64,000 nt of DNA from Labilibaculum sp. (GCA_016342745.1 JAEINT010000001.1:434001-498000), one strand, 5' to 3'. Shown: positions 44,495 through 54,581, numbered from the stretch's first letter. Numbers and translations: made by a program. The notes: generated from the letters alone by a model not told the origin.

Positions 44495-45787
44495 ATGGAA
44501 ATAGCTCTAATTTATCGACTTTTTAAGCAGTATCCGCAGGTTGTTACCGATACTCGAAAAATTGTATCAGATTCGTTATTCTTTGCCCTAAAGGGTGATA
44601 ATTTTAATGGCAATAAATTTGCTTTGTCTGCTGTTGAAAAAGGTTGTCGTTTTGCAATAATAGACGAGAAAGAATATGCGATCGATGATCGTTTCATCCT
44701 AGTAGATGATGTATTAACTTGTTTGCAGAATTTGGCTCGTATGCATCGAAGAGAATTAGATATTCCAATTTTAGCTATAACTGGAACCAATGGAAAAACA
44801 ACAACAAAGGAGTTAGTTTTCGAAGTGTTAAAAAAGAAATTTAATGCTATTGCCACCCTTGGGAATCTTAATAACCATATTGGAGTGCCCTTAACCTTAC
44901 TTTCGATGAATGAGGATACGGAATTTGGAATTGTTGAGATGGGTGCAAATCATCCAAAAGAAATTAAGTTCTTGTGTGAGATCGCAGAACCTAATTTTGG
45001 ATTGATAACGAATGTAGGAAAGGCACATTTGGAAGGTTTTGGTTCTTTTGAGGGCGTAATCAAGACAAAAAAGGAATTGTACGATTACATGTATAAAGAG
45101 AAAGGAAAGGTATTTGTTAATACTGATAATCCTCTCTTAAAAGAAATGCTAAACGATCAAGAAATTGTTAGCTATGGTAACAATGAGGCTGCATTTAGCA
45201 AGGCGAAATTTCTGCAAGCTGAACCATATATGGTGTTAGAGTTAAGATCACCTAAAATTGGAAAGTTGTATGTGAAAACCAAATTGATTGGGGCATATAA
45301 TTTCGAAAATGCATTGGCAGCAGTTACGTTGGGACGTTTTTTAGGAATTGATGAGATTGAGATAAAAAATGCATTGGAAGAATATCTTCCAAGTAATAAT
45401 AGATCGCAACTGAAGCAAACAGAAAAGAATGTATTGTTTTTAGATGCATATAACGCGAATCCAACTAGTATGAAAGTAGCGGTTGAGAATTTTGCGAATA
45501 TGACGCGTAAAGGTAAGGTGTTGATTTTAGGTGATATGTTAGAATTAGGTGCAGATGCAGAAAAGGAGCACCATGATTTACTAGAATTGATTCAAGAAAA
45601 GCAATTGCAGGATGTCTATTTGGTGGGTGATTTATTTTGTAAGGTAAATGTGAATGATCAATTTCAGACTTTTGCAAAAACAACAGATTTGATTGAAGTA
45701 CTTGAAAAGGCTAATTTGCAGAATCAGTACATTCTAATTAAAGGGTCAAGAGGAATTCGTTTGGAACAAGTAATTGAAAAATTATAG
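44495..45787 (+). CDS. murF: UDP-MurNAc-tripeptide--D-alanyl-D-alanine ligase
   Basis: 430 residues, the usual Mur-ligase size. The P-loop is AITGTNGKTTTKE (about residues 87-99), with VEMGANHPKEI and LDAYNANPTSMK in the later domains. It adds D-Ala-D-Ala to the UDP-linked peptidoglycan precursor in the cytoplasm. The ATG opens 97 bases after the gldJ stop, with a terminator between. A Gdx-like gene follows after three bases, probably in the same transcript. Confidence 0.95.
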   Translation: MEIALIYRLFKQYPQVVTDTRKIVSDSLFFALKGDNFNGNKFALSAVEKGCRFAIIDEKEYAIDDRFILVDDVLTCLQNLARMHRRELDIPILAITGTNGKTTTKELVFEVLKKKFNAIATLGNLNNHIGVPLTLLSMNEDTEFGIVEMGANHPKEIKFLCEIAEPNFGLITNVGKAHLEGFGSFEGVIKTKKELYDYMYKEKGKVFVNTDNPLLKEMLNDQEIVSYGNNEAAFSKAKFLQAEPYMVLELRSPKIGKLYVKTKLIGAYNFENALAAVTLGRFLGIDEIEIKNALEEYLPSNNRSQLKQTEKNVLFLDAYNANPTSMKVAVENFANMTRKGKVLILGDMLELGADAEKEHHDLLELIQEKQLQDVYLVGDLFCKVNVNDQFQTFAKTTDLIEVLEKANLQNQYILIKGSRGIRLEQVIEKL

Positions 45788-45790
45788 CTT

Positions 45791-46117
45791 ATGTCTACTG
45801 CGTGGATTTATTTAATAATTGCTGGTTTGTTTGAAGCTGTTTGGGCAATCGGATTGAAATACACACAAGGATTTACAAAGCTATGGCCAAGTGTGATTAC
45901 TGTTATTGCAATGGCAATTAGTCTGTATTTTCTCGCTTTAGCAGTTAAGAATTTACCTATCGGAACGGCTTATGCTGTTTGGACAGGAATTGGTGCTTTC
46001 TCAACAGCTGTATTAGGTATTGTTCTATTTGGTGAACCGGTTCATTTCGCAAGAGTATTTTTTTTACTTTTACTCCTAGTGGCTATCATCGGTTTAAAGT
46101 TTTCAACACAGAGTTAA
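45791..46117 (+). CDS. Small multidrug resistance-type guanidinium exporter (Gdx/SugE-like)
   Basis: 108 residues with four helices. [20 protein letters not shown] includes the key Glu of the SMR fold, and [15 protein letters not shown] is the Gdx-type signature. Members export guanidinium in antiport with protons as an antiparallel dimer. It starts three bases after murF, leaving no room for a guanidine riboswitch, so it is likely carried as a constitutive passenger. It is convergent with the glycosyltransferase gene downstream. Confidence 0.85.
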   Translation: MSTAWIYLIIAGLFEAVWAIGLKYTQGFTKLWPSVITVIAMAISLYFLALAVKNLPIGTAYAVWTGIGAFSTAVLGIVLFGEPVHFARVFFLLLLLVAIIGLKFSTQS

Positions 46118-46129
46118 TAACTTTGTTTT

Positions 46130-47152
46130 TTAGAAGTTTAGGTCAGTAAAATGCTGTTTCTTCCTTAAGTAATAATCAAAAATAATACTGTTTTTATAAA
46201 TTTCAGAATGATTATTTGTACTTACATTTGGAAGTAGGCTTTTCCTCTTTTTTCTAGATTTTGAAAGGCTAGCATAAAATGACATGTGTGCTTTAAACAC
46301 TGCTGAAAAATGCGAAAACTCACCTCCAATTAGAAATTTAAGGGCTGCAACACCATCGAGTAGCATTCTGGTTAAAAATGTAGTGTAAAGCTTATTTCCT
46401 GGTAAATTTTTGTGCAACATGAAAAGATTGTTGCGGAAATTAAGGAATAATTTTTTTGAGCTATGATTTGGAAGAGTGGCTCCACCAACATGATACACTG
46501 TTGATTTTGGTTCTACGATAATTTTGTAACCACGATTTTTAATTCGCCAACACAGATCAATTTCCTCCATGTGAGCAAAAAAATCAGCATCTAAACCACC
46601 TGCAGCTTTATACACTTCCGATCTAATGAATAAAGAGGCTCCACTAGCCCAGAATATTTCTTTTTGTGAGTCGTATTGCTTGTTGTCAACTTCAATATTA
46701 TCTAATATTCTACCTCTGCAAAAAGGATAGCCTAAGTAGTCTATGAAGCCACCAGCACCACCCGCATACTCAAAAGAATCCTTCTGGTGATAGGCTTTTA
46801 TTTTTGGCTGTGCTGCAGCAATATCTGCATTGTTCTCAAAAGTTTCGTAAATAGGATCAAGCCAGTTGGAACTAACTTCTACATCTGAGTTTAGGAGAAC
46901 AAAATAAGTATGCGATAATTGGTCTAGCGCTCTGTTGTACCCGTCTGCAAAGCCGTAATTTTCTTCTAGCTGAATTACTTGAATGTTTGGATATTCAGTA
47001 TTTAAAAAGGAAATAGAGTCATCTGTTGAAGCATTATCAGCAACAATAACTTCGGCCCATTCTCTTTGTGAATATTCAACAACAGATGGCAGAAACTTTT
47101 CAAGTAAGCTTTTCCCGTTCCAATTTAATATGACTACTGCTATTTTATTCAT
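46130..47152 (-). CDS. Family 2 glycosyltransferase
   Basis: 340 residues. The GT-A start is VAVVILNWNGKSLLEKF with ADNASTDDS, the metal-binding acid pair lies in LLNSDVEVSS, and the acceptor-side motif is HMEEIDLCWRIKNRGY. It transfers a sugar, probably during glycan or lipopolysaccharide assembly on the cytoplasmic side; donor and acceptor are unknown. Its start overlaps the end of the LpxL-like gene by four bases, so the two are translationally coupled, which supports a role in lipid-linked glycan assembly. Confidence 0.88.
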   Translation of the reverse strand: MNKIAVVILNWNGKSLLEKFLPSVVEYSQREWAEVIVADNASTDDSISFLNTEYPNIQVIQLEENYGFADGYNRALDQLSHTYFVLLNSDVEVSSNWLDPIYETFENNADIAAAQPKIKAYHQKDSFEYAGGAGGFIDYLGYPFCRGRILDNIEVDNKQYDSQKEIFWASGASLFIRSEVYKAAGGLDADFFAHMEEIDLCWRIKNRGYKIIVEPKSTVYHVGGATLPNHSSKKLFLNFRNNLFMLHKNLPGNKLYTTFLTRMLLDGVAALKFLIGGEFSHFSAVFKAHMSFYASLSKSRKKRKSLLPNVSTNNHSEIYKNSIIFDYYLRKKQHFTDLNF

Positions 47153-48030
47153 TCAGCTGTTTCTTTCTTATGCTTCCAACGCTTGTGTGACCATAGCCAG
47201 TAAGCTGGATTTTCTTTGATAATATCTTCAAGAACACGAGTGTGTTTTTCGCTTATTTCGAATTCTGCTGTTTCTTTAGGATTATCGAAAAGAGGAATAA
47301 GATCAACTTCATAATAGCCTCTTTTTATTTTGTTCATTTTAATAAAAACAACGGCTTGGTCGAGTTTTTTAGCAATTCTCTCTGTGCCAATCAAAATTGC
47401 AGTGTCCTGATTTAAAAATTTAGTCCAGTAACTGATGCTTTTTTTCTTAGGAGTTTGATCACCAATTAAAACGGTTGCAGATAGTTTTTTCTCATTACGA
47501 TACCTAATCATGGTGCGCAGTGTATCGTCTTTTGCAACAGGAATAGCACCAAAACGTTTTCTTATTTTAAGAAACATTTGATCAAACACTTGGTTGTGAA
47601 GAGGTTTGTATACCGGCAAGTAATTTGCATCTCTCCAAATAGCAAAAGAGGTTAGCCACTCCCAATTTCCGTAGTGACCTAAAATAGTAATCACATTTTT
47701 ATTTTGTTCTTTGTATCTGTCAAATATCTCAGGATTAAGAAATTTACAGCGCTTCTTCATTTCTTCTTCACTTATGGTCCAAAGCTTAATAGTCTCAATA
47801 AATGTGTCGCAGAAATGGCTGTAGAATTCTTTTCTAATCTTATGAATTTCTTCGTCTGATTTTTCTGGAAACGAATTTTTAAGATTGTCTGTAATTACCT
47901 TTCTTCGATAGCGAAGAATGTAGCAAACAAAGAAATACACAATGTCTGAAAAAACATAAAGAACTGGGAAGGGAAGATAACTGATCAATCTAACCAATCC
48001 GTAAACAATATAGGACAGAAATTTTATCAT
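47149..48030 (-). CDS. LpxL/HtrB-like lysophospholipid or lipid A acyltransferase
   Basis: 293 residues. An N-terminal hydrophobic stretch (about residues 8-40) attaches it to the inner membrane. The catalytic HX4E motif is GHYGNWEW, and later SATVLIGDQTPKKK and AYWLWSHKRWKHK fit the LpxL family. It would add an acyl chain to lipid A or an ornithine lipid. It is coupled to the glycosyltransferase gene and follows the inositol-phosphatase-like gene by 55 bases on the same strand. Confidence 0.88.
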   Translation of the reverse strand: MIKFLSYIVYGLVRLISYLPFPVLYVFSDIVYFFVCYILRYRRKVITDNLKNSFPEKSDEEIHKIRKEFYSHFCDTFIETIKLWTISEEEMKKRCKFLNPEIFDRYKEQNKNVITILGHYGNWEWLTSFAIWRDANYLPVYKPLHNQVFDQMFLKIRKRFGAIPVAKDDTLRTMIRYRNEKKLSATVLIGDQTPKKKSISYWTKFLNQDTAILIGTERIAKKLDQAVVFIKMNKIKRGYYEVDLIPLFDNPKETAEFEISEKHTRVLEDIIKENPAYWLWSHKRWKHKKETAE

Positions 48031-48085
48031 TATAAGTTATGAATATTTTAAATATGCGCTGAAAGTACAAAAAAAAATGACAGTT

Positions 48086-48886
48086 TTACTTCACCATGAA
48101 CTTATTAACAGTATTTCTAAATTCATCGTGAACTAAGGCATTACTAGCTATTATTTCTTTGCCAAAAATATAATTGGTGTCTCCTTTAAAGTCACAAACC
48201 TTTCCACCAGCTTGTTGAACTAGAAACGAACCTGCTGCAACATCCCAAGGCTGAAGACTGTATTCATAAAATGCTTCAAATCTACCACAAGATACATAAG
48301 CTAAATCGGTAGCGGCAGAACCTGGACGACGAACACCGTGTGAATTAATAATGAAATATTCCAATGAAGCCATGAAAGTTTTCAGTTGGTCGTAATCGTA
48401 ATATGGAAAGCCGGTAGCAATTAAACTGGCATCGATGGTTTTTGCATTAGAAACTTGAATTGTTTTGCCATTCAAGAATGCGCCAGATGCACCTTTCCAC
48501 GAGTAAAAACATTCGTCAAGACTTATTTCATAAACAACACCCAAAACAATTTCGTCATATTCCATTAAAGCGATGCTAACCGCGAAAGGAGATAGGCCAT
48601 GAATGTAGTTGGTTGTTCCATCCAAAGGATCAATAATCCAGTTGTATTTTTCAGCTCTGAAGGTTTCTGTTCCTTCTTCGGCAATAAAGCCAGCATCCGA
48701 AAGTATTAGTTTCAGTTCAGCAACGATTTGTTCTTCGGCAGTTTTATCTACATAAGTTACAAAATCATGTATTCCCTTAACTTCAATTACATCCGATTTA
48801 ATTTTACTTTGTTGTTCCTTGATAAAGGCTCCAACTTTACGAGCAATGTCGTTTGTTTTAAAACAAAGTTCCTTAAGATTGATCAT
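48086..48886 (-). CDS. Inositol monophosphatase-family phosphatase
   Basis: 266 residues. The metal and phosphate motifs are GFIAEEGTE, IIDPLDGTTNYIHG and QPWDVAAGSF, all intact. The family includes inositol-1-phosphatase and 3'(2'),5'-bisphosphate nucleotidase (CysQ); the size and the YIHGLSPFAVSIAL wording favour the inositol type (SuhB-like). It follows mtaB by 11 bases on the same strand and leads into the acyltransferase gene. Confidence 0.9.
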   Translation of the reverse strand: MINLKELCFKTNDIARKVGAFIKEQQSKIKSDVIEVKGIHDFVTYVDKTAEEQIVAELKLILSDAGFIAEEGTETFRAEKYNWIIDPLDGTTNYIHGLSPFAVSIALMEYDEIVLGVVYEISLDECFYSWKGASGAFLNGKTIQVSNAKTIDASLIATGFPYYDYDQLKTFMASLEYFIINSHGVRRPGSAATDLAYVSCGRFEAFYEYSLQPWDVAAGSFLVQQAGGKVCDFKGDTNYIFGKEIIASNALVHDEFRNTVNKFMVK

Positions 48887-48897
48887 GGTATGGTAAA

Positions 48898-50232
48898 TTA
48901 TTCAAGAATAGGTTTGAATTGAAATTGATTTTCGTTCACTAATAATCCGGTAACATTACCATTTGAATTAATATCCTGCAATTTAGCAAAAGCTAACTCG
49001 TTACTAAAGTTTTGTTTGTATGGTATTTCTACTTTAATGTAGTTTTTTGTAAATCCGTACATTTTCCCTTTATCATTATAGCCTTCAAAAAGCACTTCCT
49101 CCTCTTTGCCGATATTCTCTTCATAAAATGCTCTTAATTTTTTCTCTGAAAGGATTTGAAGCATTTTTGCTCTGCGTTTTCTTTCGGGAACAGAAACAGA
49201 TTCTTTAATTTCAAGAGCCTTTGTTCCCTGTCTTTCCGAATAAGGGAAAACATGAAGTTGGCTAATTGGTAATTCATTAATGAATCGGTAAGCGTCGTCG
49301 AAGTCTTCTTCGTTTTCCCCACGACTGCCAGCTATTACATCAACACCAATAAAGGCATCGGGTAGAAGTGATTTAATTTTTTCGATTCGCTGAGCAAATA
49401 ATTCTCTATCGTACCTTCTTTTCATTAGTTTCAACACCTTGTTAGAACCTGCCTGCAGCGGAATGTGAAAATGATTGACGAACTTATCCGACTGGGCAAC
49501 AAATTCGATAATTTCATTGCTCAGTAAGTTGGGTTCAATGGAAGAAATTCGAAATCGACAAATCCCTTCTACTTTTTCTAGTTCTTTGATTAGGTCAAGA
49601 AAGGTTTCCTTAGTGCTTTGTCCAAAATCACCTATGTTTACTCCTGTTAATATGATTTCTTTAGCGCCTTGTTCAGCTACTTTTTTAGCTTGTTCTACAG
49701 TTTCTTTTATGCTATTGTTACGGCTGTTTCCTCTTGCATAAGGAATTGTGCAATAGGTGCAGTAGTAATTGCATCCATCTTGGATTTTAAGAAAACAGCG
49801 CGTTCTGTCTCCCATAGAATATGAAGTGTGGAAATCTTTTACTGATCCTACTTCACAGGGATGTAATTCTCCAGTTCCTTTTTTCTCAAGATGATCAATA
49901 TATTTATGGATATTGAATTTCTCATTTGCACCTAGTACCAAATCAACACCAGGAATAGATAAGATTTCTTCTGGTTTTAATTGAGCGTAGCAACCAATTA
50001 CAGCTATAAATGCGTTTGCATTAGTTTTGATAACCTTTTTAATAGCTTGTCTGCATTTTTTATCCGCTTGGTCGGTAACAGAACAAGTATTTATGACGTA
50101 AATATCAGCTTTTTCTGAATGCTTAACTGTTTCGAAGCCCATTTCTTTAAATGATCGACCAATGGTTGATGTTTCCGAAAAATTAAGCTTGCAACCTAAT
50201 GTGTAGAATGCAACTTTTTTACCTTGCAACAT
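48898..50232 (-). CDS. mtaB: tRNA t6A37 methylthiotransferase
   Basis: 444 residues. The N-terminal UPF0004 domain binds one 4Fe-4S cluster with cysteines in YTLGCKLN, INTCSVTDQADKKC and VIGCYAQ. The radical-SAM core has CNYYCTYC. The C-terminal TRAM domain completes it (about 375-440). GCKLN without extra spacing identifies the MtaB/YqeV group that turns t6A37 into ms2t6A37 in tRNAs. It opens the minus-strand set with the inositol-phosphatase-like gene. Confidence 0.94.
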   Translation of the reverse strand: MLQGKKVAFYTLGCKLNFSETSTIGRSFKEMGFETVKHSEKADIYVINTCSVTDQADKKCRQAIKKVIKTNANAFIAVIGCYAQLKPEEILSIPGVDLVLGANEKFNIHKYIDHLEKKGTGELHPCEVGSVKDFHTSYSMGDRTRCFLKIQDGCNYYCTYCTIPYARGNSRNNSIKETVEQAKKVAEQGAKEIILTGVNIGDFGQSTKETFLDLIKELEKVEGICRFRISSIEPNLLSNEIIEFVAQSDKFVNHFHIPLQAGSNKVLKLMKRRYDRELFAQRIEKIKSLLPDAFIGVDVIAGSRGENEEDFDDAYRFINELPISQLHVFPYSERQGTKALEIKESVSVPERKRRAKMLQILSEKKLRAFYEENIGKEEEVLFEGYNDKGKMYGFTKNYIKVEIPYKQNFSNELAFAKLQDINSNGNVTGLLVNENQFQFKPILE

Positions 50233-50377
50233 ATTTTCTCCCCTTCTTGCTGATGAATTGCGATGAGCTGAAAATCAGCTCACTGCTAAAACAAATGAAC
50301 CATTTCAAAGCAGTATTGAAATAGTTCAAAATATCTAAATTAATTAAGTTGCAAATTTATAAAAAAGAATTGCTTTT

Positions 50378-51283
50378 TCAGCTAATTAATAGGGTCTTGC
50401 TTTTATATTCTTTGTAAAGTTGATGAACAATACCATCGGTTACTCCAATTTTAGGTACGTGAATCTTATCTGCTTTCGCCCATTCCATAATGCTAAGGAA
50501 GATGGTGGCAGCCGGAATAATAACATCAGCTCTGTCTGGATTCATGTCATAACCAATCATTAATTCATCTTGAGAACACTGTTTTAGCTCTTCGTAAATG
50601 TATTTTAATTCATGATAGCTTAGAAACTTGTCCTTTTTTGGTGCGGAGAGTTTTACCAACCGGTTGATGTTTCCTCCAGAACCAATAATTTCAACGTCTT
50701 CACAATTAGGACAGACATCTAGCAAGCATTCTTTAATACGAATGAATTCACCTTTTGGAACACAATCGCGTAGAATTTTAATTGTTCCAACATTAAATGA
50801 AGCTGAAAAAGTACAAATTCCTTTTGAGAATAGTGTTATTTCAGTACTACCTCCACCCACATCAACATATAAATAGTCTCTAGAAGGATCTAGCTTGTCT
50901 GCTATTTTATTATCAAATATGATACTTGCCTCTTCTTTGCCAGCAATAATATCAATTGTAATATTTGCCTCTTTTTCTATTCGTTTGATAATGTCAATTC
51001 CATTTGCCGCTTCCCTCATTGCAGAGGTTGCACAAGCACGATAGCTCACAATTTCATGAACTTCCATAAGGTTTCGAAAAGCTTTCATTGCCTTAATCAT
51101 TTTTTCTTCTTTGGCAGGAGAAATAAATTTATCAATGAAAGTATCGGTTCCCAATCGAATAGGAACTCGTATTAAGGAAGATTTTTTAAAGTGAGTATTA
51201 CCACCTTCTTCAAACACATTCATAAACAACAATCGGATAGCATTCGATCCGATATCAATGGCGGCAAATTTCATTATTTTCAT
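50378..51283 (-). CDS. Ppx/GppA-family phosphatase
   Basis: 301 residues, the short one-domain-pair form. The ASKHA nucleotide motifs are FAAIDIGSNAIRLL, YVDVGGGSTEITLF and IIGSGGNINRL. A start at codon 4 (51274) would be equally good. The family splits phosphate from polyphosphate or pppGpp, linking phosphate storage with the stringent response. The short length lacks the C-terminal helical domains of the E. coli enzymes. It stands alone. Confidence 0.88.
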   Translation of the reverse strand: MKIMKFAAIDIGSNAIRLLFMNVFEEGGNTHFKKSSLIRVPIRLGTDTFIDKFISPAKEEKMIKAMKAFRNLMEVHEIVSYRACATSAMREAANGIDIIKRIEKEANITIDIIAGKEEASIIFDNKIADKLDPSRDYLYVDVGGGSTEITLFSKGICTFSASFNVGTIKILRDCVPKGEFIRIKECLLDVCPNCEDVEIIGSGGNINRLVKLSAPKKDKFLSYHELKYIYEELKQCSQDELMIGYDMNPDRADVIIPAATIFLSIMEWAKADKIHVPKIGVTDGIVHQLYKEYKSKTLLIS

Positions 51284-51434
51284 AGGAGTACAATTAGGTT
51301 ATCAGTATCCGAAAATTAATTACTACATAAACTTGAGTTGTTATTAAAATATCATGATTAATTACTGAAACAATATTTTCAAATTTTGTAGTAATTAATT
51401 TAATGGAATTTTCTCACTAATCCAATTAATACAT

Positions 51435-52766
51435 TTATAGAAGACTACTTGCTAGATCTGCAAGGTGACTTCTTTCTCCTTTCAGAAGGTTGACATGGGC
51501 GAAAATATCTTGACCTTTCATGCGGTCTGATAAATAGGCTAAGCCGTTCGATTTTTTATCTAAATAAGGAGAATCAATCTGTTCTATATCCCCGGTAAAA
51601 ATCATCTTGGTACCTTCTCCAGCTCTTGTTATAATCGTTTTAATTTCATGAGGCGTAAGATTTTGAGCTTCATCAACAATAAAGAATGTATTTGAAAGGC
51701 TTCTACCTCTTATGTATGCTAAAGGTGTGATTTGTAGTCGATCATCTTTAAGCAATTCGTCTATTTTAAGATATTCCTTGCTGTGAATGTTAAACTTGTG
51801 CTTAATTACGCTTAGATTATCGAAAAGAGGTTGCATGTAAGGACCAATTTTTTCTTTGGCATCACCTGGTAAATAGCCTAAATCCTTATCTGCAAGTGCA
51901 ACAATAGGTCTAGCAAGAAAGATTTGATCGTACATATCTATTTGCTGCAGGGCAGTAGCTAAGGCTAATAATGTTTTACCAGTTCCAGCTCTTCCCGTAA
52001 GTGCAACTAATGATATTTTAGGATCTAAAAGAGCATGCATAGAGAAGGTTTGTTCAGCATTTCGAGGATAAATACCATATGCATTTGGCTTTTCAACTCG
52101 AGACATGGTCTTTTCAACTGGATCAAAATGAGCTAAGGCGCTTGATGAATTATTTTTTAAAATAAAATATTCATGACCATTTATTGTTTTTTCAAAGCCT
52201 AAGTCTTCCTCCGGTATTCCTTCATGTGATTTATAGAGTTGAGAAATTTTGGCGTCGTCGAAATTTTCAATGGTTGTAATTCCTAAATTAATAACATCCT
52301 CAAGATCTTTAACCTGATCATTTTTATAATCCTCAGCAGGTATACCTAAGGATTTGGCTTTCATTCTTAAATTGATATCCTTGGTAACCAGAATGACCTT
52401 TTTTCTTTTGGTTTCATTGTGCAAATATTCAGCTATTGCAAGAATGCGATGGTCAGGAATGTTCTCTTGAAAAGAGTTTTTCATTTGAACTGAAAATTCT
52501 TTCCCTGTTTCGACCGATAATTTCCCTAGTTTATTTCCAAGTGGAACGCCTTTAGTAAAAAGTAAATCACCAGAAATTCGATCTAGTTCTCTGGTAAATT
52601 CACGAGCATGATAATTTATTTGATCATTCCCTTTTTTAAATTTATCCAATTCCTCTAGAACTGTTATTGGGATTACAACATCATTTTCTTCAAAATTATA
52701 AATGGAATTAAAGTCATGAAGAATCACATTAGTGTCGAGTACGAAAATCTTTTTGAGTTTTGCCAT
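51435..52766 (-). CDS. PIN-PhoH fusion ATPase (PhoH2-like)
   Basis: 443 residues. The N-terminal PIN ribonuclease domain (about 1-150) begins FVLDTNVILHDFNS and holds further acids (VLEELDKFKKG). The C-terminal PhoH P-loop ATPase has ALTGRAGTGKTLLA and FIVDEAQNLTPHE. Such PhoH2 proteins act as ATP-driven RNA helicase/ribonuclease. No antitoxin is beside it, and the two domains appear intact. It is separated from folC by a divergent AT-rich region. Confidence 0.93.
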   Translation of the reverse strand: MAKLKKIFVLDTNVILHDFNSIYNFEENDVVIPITVLEELDKFKKGNDQINYHAREFTRELDRISGDLLFTKGVPLGNKLGKLSVETGKEFSVQMKNSFQENIPDHRILAIAEYLHNETKRKKVILVTKDINLRMKAKSLGIPAEDYKNDQVKDLEDVINLGITTIENFDDAKISQLYKSHEGIPEEDLGFEKTINGHEYFILKNNSSSALAHFDPVEKTMSRVEKPNAYGIYPRNAEQTFSMHALLDPKISLVALTGRAGTGKTLLALATALQQIDMYDQIFLARPIVALADKDLGYLPGDAKEKIGPYMQPLFDNLSVIKHKFNIHSKEYLKIDELLKDDRLQITPLAYIRGRSLSNTFFIVDEAQNLTPHEIKTIITRAGEGTKMIFTGDIEQIDSPYLDKKSNGLAYLSDRMKGQDIFAHVNLLKGERSHLADLASSLL

Positions 52767-53037
52767 AATGAATGGTGTTAGAGGTTAATTTCGACTGGGA
52801 TTGACTGTCGTATATTTACTTTACAGTGATTGCAAAACACTTGTGTTTAATTTGTTATACCTTTTGAAGCAAGTTTGTTCGCTTTTGTTATTTTTTATCG
52901 ATTGATTTTTTCAATTAAACAGTAGTATTTCCTACTATTAAATTAGCAAAAAATGTAGGAAATTCAACTTGTTAAAGGAATTTTTAAGAAATTTTATTCT
53001 TCTTTGTAAAATCATTTATATTACTGGAGTTTTGAAA

Positions 53038-54324
53038 ATGAATTACAAAGAAACATTAGATTACATGTTTACTAAACTCCCTATGTATCAACGCACAGGG
53101 AAAGCTGCTTACAAGGCAAACTTGGATACAACCTTGGCTCTTGATGAGTATTTTGATCATCCGCATAAGGAATTTAAGACCATTCATGTTGCAGGCACAA
53201 ATGGAAAAGGTTCGGTGTCTCATGCTGTAGCTTCGGTATTGCAGGCGTCAGGTTACAAGGTCGGATTGTATACTTCTCCTCATTTACGTGATTTTCGAGA
53301 GCGTGTAAAAATAAATGGAGAGATGATTACTGAAGATCATGTGGTGAAATTTATAGCTGAACATCGTGAGAAATTTGAAGAATTGTGTCCTTCATTTTTT
53401 GAAATGACCGTTGCAATGGCTTTTGAATATTTTGCAGATCAAAAGGTCGATATTGCTGTTGTTGAAGTTGGTTTAGGAGGGAGATTAGATTCTACAAATA
53501 TTATCAATCCCTTGGTATCGGTAATAACCAATATAAGTAAAGATCATACCAATTTGTTGGGTAATGATATCACTCAAATAGCTGGCGAAAAAGCAGGAAT
53601 TATAAAAACGAATGTCCCGGTTGTTGTAGGAGAGAAGCAAGAAGAAACCTTTCCAGTTTTTGAACGTTTTTCAGCAGTTAAAAATACAGAACTTATTTAT
53701 TCTGAGGATAAGTATGAAATTAAGTCTTCAGAATTAAGGGATCATCATCGACATATAATTTATCGAAGTATATCGAAGAACGAAGAAGTAAGAATAAATT
53801 GTGATTTGTTAGGTAGTTATCAGGTTAAAAATATAAGAACAGCATTGTGCGTTTGCGATAAATTGATTCAACAAGGACTTAAAATAGCAAACAGTGCTAT
53901 TAAACATGGTTTGTCGAATATTGTTGCAGATACAGGTTTATTAGGACGCTGGTACACAATTAGTAAGGATCCTTTGGTTATTTGTGATACTGGGCATAAT
54001 GTTGCTGGTATTAAAGAAATAATATCGCAAATAGAATCTATGGATTACAGAAATCTACACATTGTTTTTGGTGTTGTTGATGATAAGAATATTGATGATA
54101 TTTTAAAGCTAATTCCTAAAAGTGCGAACTACTATTTTACCCGGGCAAATATTCCTAGAGCATTAGATCAGAATGTATTAGCGAAGAAAGCAAAAGCGTT
54201 TGGTTTGAATGGTAACACCTACGAAACAGTGAGTTTAGCTTTGAGGTCAGCCAAAGATAATTCGAATGAAAATGATTTGATATTTGTTGGAGGTAGTACT
54301 TTTGTAGTTGCAGAAGTCGTTTAA
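53038..54324 (+). CDS. folC: Folylpolyglutamate/dihydrofolate synthase
   Basis: 428 residues from the ATG at 53038; earlier in-frame starts would add a hydrophobic, poorly coding stretch. The Mur-ligase-like P-loop is VAGTNGKGSVSHA, with GLYTSPHLRDFRERV next and VVEVGLGGRLDSTN after it. It attaches glutamate to dihydropteroate and folates in the cytoplasm. A 270-base region divergent from phoH2 precedes it (52767-53037) and shows nothing else clear. Confidence 0.94.
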   Translation: MNYKETLDYMFTKLPMYQRTGKAAYKANLDTTLALDEYFDHPHKEFKTIHVAGTNGKGSVSHAVASVLQASGYKVGLYTSPHLRDFRERVKINGEMITEDHVVKFIAEHREKFEELCPSFFEMTVAMAFEYFADQKVDIAVVEVGLGGRLDSTNIINPLVSVITNISKDHTNLLGNDITQIAGEKAGIIKTNVPVVVGEKQEETFPVFERFSAVKNTELIYSEDKYEIKSSELRDHHRHIIYRSISKNEEVRINCDLLGSYQVKNIRTALCVCDKLIQQGLKIANSAIKHGLSNIVADTGLLGRWYTISKDPLVICDTGHNVAGIKEIISQIESMDYRNLHIVFGVVDDKNIDDILKLIPKSANYYFTRANIPRALDQNVLAKKAKAFGLNGNTYETVSLALRSAKDNSNENDLIFVGGSTFVVAEVV

Positions 54325-54342
54325 ACAAAAGCTATAAATTTA

Positions 54343-54373
54343 TTGCGGTGCTAATATTTTCTGTTTATATTTG
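54343..54373 (+). promoter_or_regulatory. Promoter of tRNA-Val
   Basis: TTG at 54343-54345 and TATATTTG at 54366-54373 are 20 bases apart, as expected for -33/-7 boxes of this phylum, and the tRNA begins 11 bases on. Confidence 0.65.
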
Positions 54374-54383
54374 CACCCGTTAA

Positions 54384-54458
54384 GGGCGATTAGCTCAGTT
54401 GGTTCAGAGCACTTGGTTTACACCCAAGGGGTCATAGGTTCGAATCCTATATCGCCCA
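54384..54458 (+). tRNA. tRNA-Val (TAC anticodon)
   Basis: Acceptor GGGCGAT (54384-54390) pairs with ATCGCCC (54451-54457), discriminator A. The D-arm TAGCTCAGTTGGTTCAGAG, an anticodon stem CTTGG/CCAAG with loop TTTACAC, and T-arm ATAGG-TTCGAAT-CCTAT are all present. The anticodon TAC reads Val. No CCA is encoded. Confidence 0.95.
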
Positions 54459-54573
54459 CTATTATAAGGATTTAAGAAGAATCCTTATTTTATCCCCAGC
54501 GCCATTTACTCAAAGAATAACTTGTATTACAAAAAAAACCATTAAAGAATTTTTTCTTTAATAAAAACTTGGT

Positions 54574-54581
54574 TACTTTTG
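54574..54581 (+). promoter_or_regulatory. Promoter -7 element of rex
   Basis: TACTTTTG matches TAnnTTTG, 28 bases before the rex ATG. A weak T-rich -33 region precedes it. Confidence 0.5.

Noticed and set aside
45788-45790. Guanidine riboswitch for the Gdx-like exporter
   Set aside because: Only three bases separate it from murF, so no leader structure can exist there.
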